NCBI GenBank assembly: GCA_015680685.1
Contig: MNCI01028339.1
Coordinates: forward strand, 5,148-69,147
Source: Gnetum montanum
Lineage: Eukaryota > Streptophyta > Gnetopsida > Gnetales > Gnetaceae
DNA length: 64,000 nucleotides
Reading direction: 5' to 3'
Part shown: positions 57,189 to 64,000 of the stretch, one piece after another
How positions within the stretch are numbered: position 1 is the stretch's first letter
Layout: every line of letters starts with the position of its first letter
Notes under the pieces: generated by a model
Databases searched by the model: none
Told to the model about the DNA's origin: nothing
The model's input: only the letters and a program-made list of their open reading frames with translations
Program-made: the position numbers and the translations under genes

Positions 57189-58001
57189 TAATGAGTGGCG
57201 AGGTAGCCCTACACCCAACCATATGAATCATTAAGGCATTACATGTGATCCAGTCGAATTCCATGGACCTATAGCTGTCTAATGCACTAGATCTTCTAGG
57301 AAGTGAAATTGGTGTTGAGAATGTTCGTTGTATTTCCAATTACCCTTGTGAGGTTCAAGGGTATGGTTTAAGTGTAATTGAGGTATATGATTTTTCTTAT
57401 TTTATATTTTATGAGTTTGGTCACCTACAACAAGAATGAAGAGTAGAGTAACTAAGAATCTAACTTGTTTACTGCCTAACACAAGTAACCATCCAACTTT
57501 TTTGAACACATCCTAAACACATATAGAATTGGGCTACTAAACATTAAGCATTTCTGGGTTACTAAGTACTATATGAATGCTTGAAGTGATCATGCTTGTG
57601 TACATTAAGTGCTAGAAATAAATTGCTTAATTCAAATGTATTAAACTAAAGAGTAAGAAAGTAAAATGCATTAAAGAAAATTTTAATCCCTTAGTGCTGT
57701 AAGGATTGTCAAAAGAGTTTGTTTTATTCCTATCACATTGGTACACTCAGGTACATCAGTGCTCAAATAAAGAACTGTACACACTTAGACTCCTTTTGCG
57801 GGCACTCAAAAAATATTCTAACTCTAAGGAAAAGAAATACCAAGAGCTTCACTACTTTGCTTGAAAACTAAACTGAAAAACTAACTCAAAATGGGAGCTC
57901 AGGCACTATATTTATAGACCTAGGGTAGATGATTTGACATTTCTTACATGATGTCACATCAAGACTCTAACATTAGGGGTAACAATAAACATGTTTCATC
58001 A
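57189..58001 (-). repeat. A3 5' LTR (right copy)
   Basis: It begins TAATGAG (TG lost) and ends TTTCATCA. The TATA box in the context ACTATATTTATAGACC lies near 57920. Confidence 0.9.
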
Positions 58002-59348
58002 TCTAGGCATTTGTGCAATAGAGAGTAATACCCTTCCATGGCTGCATCCAAAGATTCAAGTGTTCCTTGTCTCCACCCATGGATCTGCTTCCTTAGATTA
58101 GACACTTAGGAGCATATTTAATACTTTTCATTAAAGAGTTCAAGTATCATACTTCATTGTCTAATTAATTCCAATTCTAAGGACTGGTACTAGCTTTTAG
58201 TCTCCTTAATGAGTGTCCTTGGGAACAACTTTAGTTTTTGTCATTCATTTTGAATGTTTTACAAGGCATAGGAATCATGAAAGGCTTGAAGATGATTTTG
58301 TGTATTTGATTTATATCTTCCTTAGAACTTTAGAATATTGTTCATATCCAACCATTTGATTCTACTATCTTTCACATGCCTTGTTAGAATCCTCATAGCC
58401 TTTACAATATTTAGCATGTTCCTTGTTGCAAGAAAAGGTTCATCATAGTCATAGCATCAGTGATGGTCATGATTTCTATGATGTCCTCTGTTGTCCCTTC
58501 TTTTTTGGTGGCAAGAATTCCTTGATTGTCCACATCCTTGGCCTCTAATATCTAGCAAGCCTGACAATCATCTTTTTTCCACCAGTCACCTCCATCACAA
58601 TCATGTCCTTTGTAGCTTTGGTCAATGCTGGAGGAGAAGGAAGAGGAGGACATCAAAGATGAAGAGGAAAGAGATCCAACACTAGCATAGTGCTTGCTAC
58701 TCCCTCTCTTGTGGTCATGGTCATGATAACCATGTCTATCTTTGTCTTGGTGGTTGTCCTAATTCCTATCATGACTTCCTTCTTTGGATACCCCATGGTC
58801 ATGGGACCTGTTCTTTCCTAAACCAAGATTGTTTACAATGGATTGTAAATTCTAGGTAGGTCTCCCTTCATCAAAGAAGAGAGGAGGAGAATTAGTTTTT
58901 TGAGGACCCCTAAAGAAGGAATCCTCAACTTCCTTCTAGCCTAGTAAGAAGAAGGGTTTTGTAAACCATTTTTCCTTTGATGGCTCATAGCGAACCTCTT
59001 GTTGCCAATATTTCTTTCATTATGCATCAATGGGATGATAATCCTAATAATCATGGTCTTGCACAACATATTCACCATTGAGTCCCTGGATGCCCAATTT
59101 CATAAGAGTGTGGAGAAACATTGTAGAAAGTAATTGATCTAGTAGCAACATAATGTTGCCCTCCATGTTCCTCCATCATAGCTATTCATCTTGATATAGA
59201 ATGAAGATGAAGTCTGGCATATACTCATCGAGATGAGTATAGACCATTTGCATTACTAGGGCACTAGTGGTTTTAACCCTTCATGCCTTTGTTGATTGGA
59301 ACTACCTTTGAATAGTGGTGGAGAATCTCTCCCATGAGAAGAAGCCAT
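58002..59348 (-). pseudogene. A2 gag, N-terminal part
   Basis: Start MASSHGRDSPPLFKGSSNQQ at 59348, read on towards A3. The same sequence of blocks as in A1 and A3 gag follows (PDEYMPDFIFIL-like text near 59210 in another frame; Ser/Asp/Gly-rich region near 58640). It directly continues 46781-47919 if A3 is removed. Confidence 0.72.
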
Positions 59349-59476
59349 ATCAAATTGAAAGAAAAATAATGTGCATTTATTATTATTATTATTTATCTTA
59401 ATGATAAATAATGGGTCTATTACAACATCATTGAATAATTTCACTAACTCCTAGATAGCACACATAGCTAATTAAT

Positions 59477-59496
59477 GTCCCTAGTAATGGTGCTAA
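59477..59496 (-). other. A2 primer binding site
   Basis: TTAGCACCATTACTAGGGAC in sense, the family-A site with two transitions. Confidence 0.75.
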
Positions 59497-60341
59497 TGAT
59501 AAGCAACAAGTAGTCCCTACATCCAATTGTATGAATCACTAGTGTTCACTAAGAGTTCTAGTCAAATTTTATAGACTTTAGCTCTCTAAGTACACTGGGT
59601 CTAGGAAGTGAATCTAATGGACATGATCATTGTCTTATTAGTTTCACTTGTGAATTGCAAATGTATGGTTAAGTGTAACTAAGGCATATGATTTCTATCA
59701 TTTTATATTTTCAACTTAATTCACCTAAGTGTTGAAAATAAAGTAACTAAATATTTAATTAATCTAATAACTAACTAATATCTTAACTATCCTAGCATAA
59801 GCATCCATTCCCTTTTACTACACACATCTTAAACCATGTTGCAATGTTATTGGATTACTAAGTGTTTAGTGCAACTAGGATTACCAAATGTTAACATATG
59901 CTCGAAATTGTTGTACATATGTGCTTTAATTATCAAAATTTAATTAATTAATCAAATGCATTAAAGTAAACTTCTCAAATGATAAATGTATTTAGTGTAA
60001 ACATTACACTGATTCCAAATTCTACAAGGCTTATGAAGAAAGCTCGTCTTTATTGTCACTCACACTGAGGTGCTTAGGTACATCAGTGCTTGAATAAAGA
60101 TCCATATACTTCTCACTCCTACTATGGGCACTTACAAAATATTCTAAGTTTGGGAAAACAAAAATGCAAGACTTTGGCTAGCAACTAATGAATGAATGTC
60201 ATAAATGTGGTTGGTGAGCATGTATTTATAGGTGAAAATAGACACTGCATCGACAAGGTCACATTAACACATCAAACCATGCATCGATGTGACCACGTCA
60301 ACAACATTCTATTGATGCATCCTAATGAAGAGGCTTCACCA
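59497..60341 (-). repeat. A2 5' LTR (right copy)
   Basis: From TGATAAGCAACAAG to TTCACCA, 845 bp; next to it the duplication CATAG. The TATA box lies near 60220 on the minus strand (CCTATAAATA). Confidence 0.9.
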
Positions 60342-60346
60342 CATAG
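60342..60346. other. right target-site duplication of A2 (CATAG)
   Basis: Exact partner of 35655-35659. Confidence 0.88.
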
Positions 60347-61167
60347 CTAGAGACACAATGATAGCAATTGAAGATGATCTAAATCTACCAAAGTACTTTA
60401 GACTTGACAGGTTTTACCATTATCATCAAATGATTGGTCATGACAACAATTTTTTCCTAGCATTAAAGGATGACCTCTAGAAAATTATTGACCATGAAGA
60501 GTTTGTGTTAACTGAGCCTAACTCTCCAAGCCCCAACAATAACTCCTATATTGTAGCCTCATTTAAAGAAACCAAATGGTTTAATCCTCTTAGGAAATTT
60601 TTTATCATCAAAGTACCACTGTGGCTCCAAAACACAAAACCTAAAGACCTCTTTGTCATACTTGCATTACCCCGAATTCCTAAAAATCCTCTCATCATAA
60701 GTGTCCCACCTTCAGTGACATCAACATCACAGCAAACTCAACAAGTTACCAATCCTTCTAAGGTTAGGGAACTATTTGTTATCTAGATCCCTCCACCTTC
60801 AAGAAGAAAAACCATAACAACCCATGATTAAAGCTCATCTATAGTGGAAAATAACTCAATGATTGGCAAGAAATCATCACCAAAATGGTGACAAAAATAA
60901 CCTATCACCAAATCAACAAAAAATCCCACTAAAGGAATCTAATAACAAAATTATTTGAAGAAAATGGACCCACTAAGGTCTACATAAAGACAAACTACAT
61001 CCATGGACAAGGGGTCCAAGGCACATACAATGAAACCTAAGCCATAAACTTGAGGAAGGATGGAGGAATTTAAGACCACTAAGGCTAAAATATCATATTC
61101 CAAGGAAAAGAATTTCCTCACAACAATGGAACAAGCCAAATGATTCCTCAAATAAAAGAATGCATCG
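60347..61167 (+). pseudogene. B2 gag, second part, with linker
   Basis: It resumes the frame lost at 35659: PKYFRLDRFYHYHQMIGHDN corresponds to PKGFRMDRFCDYHQRNEHGM in B1, but the first and last Cys of the CX2HX4HX4C knuckle are lost. The clean frame at 60505-60786 is Pro/Ser/Thr-rich, with KDLFVILALPRI and RELFVI units that correspond to the P-F-V-V units of B1. Confidence 0.78.
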
Positions 61168-62000
61168 TTGAGCCTATACAACCTAGTCATAACTTCTCCT
61201 ACTCATAGAGATGCACTAGCTCAAGTGTTGACTTTTATCCATATGAGTAGAGACATGCCCTCTAACAAAAAACCAATCCACTCTATCATTGAGCAAGCTT
61301 CACTTAGGGAAAATGGGCATCAACCCATACTTAACTTTCATGATAATGAGGTGAAGATTGAATCTTGAAACTAAGAAGTACCATCCGCTCCTCTCTTCAT
61401 TACTCTACATGTTAATAGGTACAAGATTCATCATGTTTATATGGCTGATGGGGCAACAACCAATGTGATACCATACATCATTATCAAGAAACAAGGCTTA
61501 ACTGAGAACATCCAAGAAACCACTACCTCTACACTCAAGTCATTTAATGAATCATGAGTAGTTGTATGAGGTTGTATTTCCTTGGACTTTGTATTTGGTG
61601 AATAGTTTTCTATGTTTGCTAACTTCCTAGTCATTGAAGAGATAGCTAGCTTTAGCATAATTCTAGGAAGGCCATGGTTGGCTAAGCTTTGAGTGGTATA
61701 ATCTCCTATACATTAGGAAATCCATTTTTCATATGAAGGTGGTGAAATTATTATTCATGAGGATAACATGTGTTTACCATATATCAAAAGTATCAATATT
61801 GACCAAGGTTTAGAGGTGGAGTATCTAGAGGAAACTCTTGATATTTAGATTGGGGCCAATAATAAGAACAACAATGATGCTAACAACACCAACTCTATGA
61901 CATGGGGTTACCAATGAAAATGCATGCAAATCACCATGTTAAACAAGAGATATGATGAAAATAGATTTGTGCAGAAAAGATTCTTTGATCTATCAAAGAT
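61168..62000 (+). pseudogene. B2 aspartic protease region
   Basis: SLYNLVITSPTHRDALAQVL matches SLYDLILTSQIHHEALVCML of B1. The active site reads YMADGATTNVIP near 61440 (Asp shifted by one), and the later turn IILGRPWLAKL near 61660 is intact. Acidic tail with Asn repeats (NNKNNNDANN) near 61860. Cut by A4 at 62001 before reverse transcriptase. Confidence 0.8.
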
Positions 62001-62847
62001 TGATGAATTGTGTTTTACTAGGCCCCAATATCAGGTATGCAATATTGTGGCCTGGATAACGATATCACATACACGATATTTTGATTCTTGTGTAAGCCTA
62101 TAAATACACATTTGGGTGCATAGGGAGAGAGGAGAAGACAGTTAGTGTAAGAATAGAGTCTTTTTTGTCATTCTTTAGTTAATTTCAATTCTTTCCCCAG
62201 TGCATGCTTGCAGTGTGGTGATTGTAATTATACGGAACCTTTATTTGAGTGTGACATACTTGGACATGCACATGATCAGCAATAAAGATCGAGATTACTC
62301 CATCATTGCAGCATTCACTTAGTTTTAATTTTTTAATTGTTATTGTTATTTATTATTTTCTTAACTAATCTTTCTTTACCATCATTTACTATTCCTATTG
62401 TTAAATGCAGAATGAGTATGACTTAATCACAAACATTTAAGTGTAACTACATGGTAACCCAGTAGCATATCTAGGAGTGCTCAAGTGATGTACCCTTGAT
62501 AATTCTAGAAGTAGTCTATGAGGTCCAAGATGCATATGGATGATTAAGGATAGATGCTCATCACACTTAGGGAAACTTAGACTTCATTTTCTATTGCTTA
62601 TTAGTTTAATCAAGATTATTTTCCATTGTCTCTAGGAGTAGCGTAGCTTAGAATCATATCATACACCTCACTCTAGACTAAACCATACATGACAAAGCAA
62701 ATACTAGTCTAGGTGGGAAGACAATGAAATGTGATCAATGTGTAACTATCTAGATACCACAACTAGTCCATCTGCGAAGTTCGACCAGATCGTGTGTACA
62801 CGCTCGTATTCATATGGTTGAGTGTAGGGGTACCTAGTTGCTCATCA
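62001..62847 (+). repeat. A4 5' LTR
   Basis: TGATGAATTGTG to GCTCATCA, 847 bp. In reverse complement it aligns to the other family-A LTRs, best in the last 150 bases. The head of U3 is full of GATATC/CAATATTG motifs. Confidence 0.85.
62099..62106 (+). promoter_or_regulatory. TATA box of the A4 LTR
   Basis: GCCTATAAATACAC, about 100 bases inside the LTR, at the family-A position. Confidence 0.68.
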
Positions 62848-62848
62848 T

Positions 62849-62866
62849 TGGCACCATTGCCGAGGA
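62849..62866 (+). other. A4 primer binding site
   Basis: TGGCACCATTGCCGAGGA directly after the LTR; the best-preserved primer site in the window. Confidence 0.85.
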
Positions 62867-62979
62867 TGGTGCTAGTTCTCTAAATTAGTTATATCATCCA
62901 AGATTATTGCAAAGAATCATTCACAATATATCTTTTAGAAAGAAACTAATTATAAATAAGTCACACACAATTCACAACA

Positions 62980-63560
62980 ATGTCTCTCTCACAAGACTAT
63001 GAAAACACAATAACTACTGAGGAAATTCATTGGAGAACCAATGAACTATATGATGATGAAGGTGAAGTTAGGAGTACTCAATCTTATGAAAGGGTCTCCT
63101 ATGATCATGAGCACCCCAATGACACTCAAGGACTCTTGTCATCCAACTCTAGTACCTCTAGTGAGGATGGGACATCCCATAGAATGAGGGGGCCCATAAG
63201 GTCTGGGACATTCTCAATAATTAACAAGAATTTATCAGGGATGATTGGGAGACTTACAAAAGTCATGATGAGTCTTCCAGTTCTCCCTCTTCCTCTATTC
63301 CCTCAACATCAAGTCATGACATGGATGACCATCTTTCAAGGGGTTGACGTAGAAATAAAAATTGAGCCCACAAGCAAAGTCAAAAATGCCAACATGAACA
63401 AAAAAACATTGTCCCAACTTGAAAATGTATAGCATACCTAGTGATGATGAACCCCTACTAGCCACTAAGAGCCTAATGCATATACAAGAGGTTGTTCAAA
63501 TATACTAAGAGCCTGAAAACTTGGGAAAGTTATTCAAATCAAGCCTAGGTAGATGGCTTT
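62980..63560 (+). pseudogene. A4 gag, N-terminal part
   Basis: Start MSLSQDYENTITTEEIHWRT at 62980; open for 150 codons, Ser/Glu/Asp-rich (SSNSSTSSEDGTSHRM). After a shift near 63425 SDDEPLLATKSLMHIQEVVQ follows, which corresponds to the DEPLLTTQSMLDI block of A1 gag. The frame is lost near 63570. Confidence 0.72.
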
Positions 63561-64000
63561 CCTTGTAGAATTACTAAATGTTTTTTCTTTTCTTTGATTT
63601 TACAATTTTTTGTTTTCTAGTTCTTCATTTTTAATTTGTTGTTTTATCTTTTTATAGGCAATCTCATTGGTAAATAAAATACTCATGTGACTTGCTAGTT
63701 GAGGTGTTGTTATATGCTATCAAGTCTCAAGTGATTAATTATTTGAACAAGTGAGCCCACAACATCCACCCACTCATTCTATTAATAAGAGGTTCTACCC
63801 TAGGTACAATGATATTCTTGACATCATTAAAACTTAAAATAATTTTGAGCTCATTATACCCAGAGCAAAGAATGAGGGACTAAGATGGAAATGGACAAGG
63901 TGTGACATCAAGGGGACTTGTGGATTATCTTTGGTAAAATCTATAGGTGCTATCATGTAGCCTAGTTGTACTAAGATCTTTGTAGATCTAAAAAAAATGG
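63561..64000. other. unassigned right edge
   Basis: It should be the gag core of A4, but it does not align with A1-A3 there and has no clean frame. It starts with a T-rich tract and may be a deletion, another insertion or simply decay. Confidence 0.35.

Larger units (their letters stand above)
47920..58001 (-). mobile_element. element A3: family-A retrotransposon, minus strand, nested in A2 gag
   Basis: 10.1 kb, LTRs of 848 and 813 bp, complete internal order on the minus strand and no further insertion. It is the only family-A element in the window that is not split, so it is the best template for the family. It is decayed by stops throughout. Confidence 0.9.
35660..60341 (-). mobile_element. 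element A2: family-A retrotransposon, minus strand, split by A3 and a solo LTR
   Basis: Both LTRs begin TGATGAG/TGATAAG, and the pair is flanked by the exact duplication CATAG. It sits inside the gag of B2. Inside are the decayed gag to integrase series on the minus strand, plus an extra sense-strand coding block near 36790-39450 that A1 and A3 lack, a solo LTR (42802-44439) and the whole of A3 (47920-58001). Confidence 0.9.
31459..62000 (+). mobile_element. element B2: Tat/Ogre-type retrotransposon, plus strand, split by A2 and A4
   Basis: It shares with B1 the LTR start TGAAA-ACCACAAA, the primer site TGGTGCTAGAAAGAGGACC, the repeat-filled leader, the gag core and the protease, but on the opposite strand. 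It is cut by A2 (35660-60341) and by A4 at 62001. Reverse transcriptase and everything after it lie outside the window or are lost. It is much more decayed than B1. Confidence 0.82.
62001..64000 (+). mobile_element. element A4: family-A retrotransposon, plus strand, left part only
   Basis: 5' LTR, primer site and start of gag are in the window; the rest is beyond 64000. The orientation is opposite to A1-A3. The left flank is AAGAT; the right flank cannot be seen. Confidence 0.85.

Overview
The window looks like repeat-rich nuclear DNA from a large-genome plant. No intact host gene, tRNA or rRNA was recognised. Almost everything is long terminal repeat (LTR) retrotransposon of the Ty3/gypsy order (gag, protease, reverse transcriptase, RNase H, integrase), heavily decayed by in-frame stops and nested several layers deep. 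A conifer or other gymnosperm would fit the size, age and density of the elements, but that is inference; the sequence names no species.

Layout. 1-2889 is unassigned. Element A1 (family A, minus strand) runs 2890-30455 and its 3' LTR is split by element B1 (family B, minus strand, 3518-21361), which is flanked by a 5-bp duplication GTGGG/GTGGA. 30456-31458 is unassigned. Element B2 (family B, plus strand) starts at 31459 and is cut by A2 (family A, minus, 35660-60341, exact 5-bp duplication CATAG). A2 holds a family-B-like solo LTR (42802-44439, exact duplication GTAGG) and element A3 (family A, minus, 47920-58001, duplication CCTAG/TCTAG). B2 resumes after 60341 and is cut again at 62001 by A4 (family A, plus), which leaves the window. 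Two single N positions (24989, 25473) bracket a segment of A1 that is inverted and overlaps its neighbour perfectly, most likely an assembly error.

Family B is of the Tat/Ogre type: after reverse transcriptase and the Ty3-type RNase H there is a second, archaeal-type RNase H before integrase. The unusual part lies in B1 between protease and reverse transcriptase, where Ogre elements are known to carry an intron. There 5.7 kb holds a gene on the opposite strand with its own TATA box and eight inferred exons whose splice sites mostly keep phase. It encodes a protein with an acidic region and a coiled coil. Most of its premature stops read as C-to-T changes.

Two repeat systems accompany it. One is an array of short palindromes around GCGTATACGC, found in the U3 part of both LTRs, in the leader before gag, and in the 5' region and first intron of the antisense gene. 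The other is a set of units AGTTTA plus a small stem-loop whose stem sequence changes while pairing is kept; these lie just after pol, and on both sides of the antisense gene. Together they suggest a retrotransposon with an element-encoded regulatory protein and matching cis sites. That is a hypothesis, not a demonstrated system.
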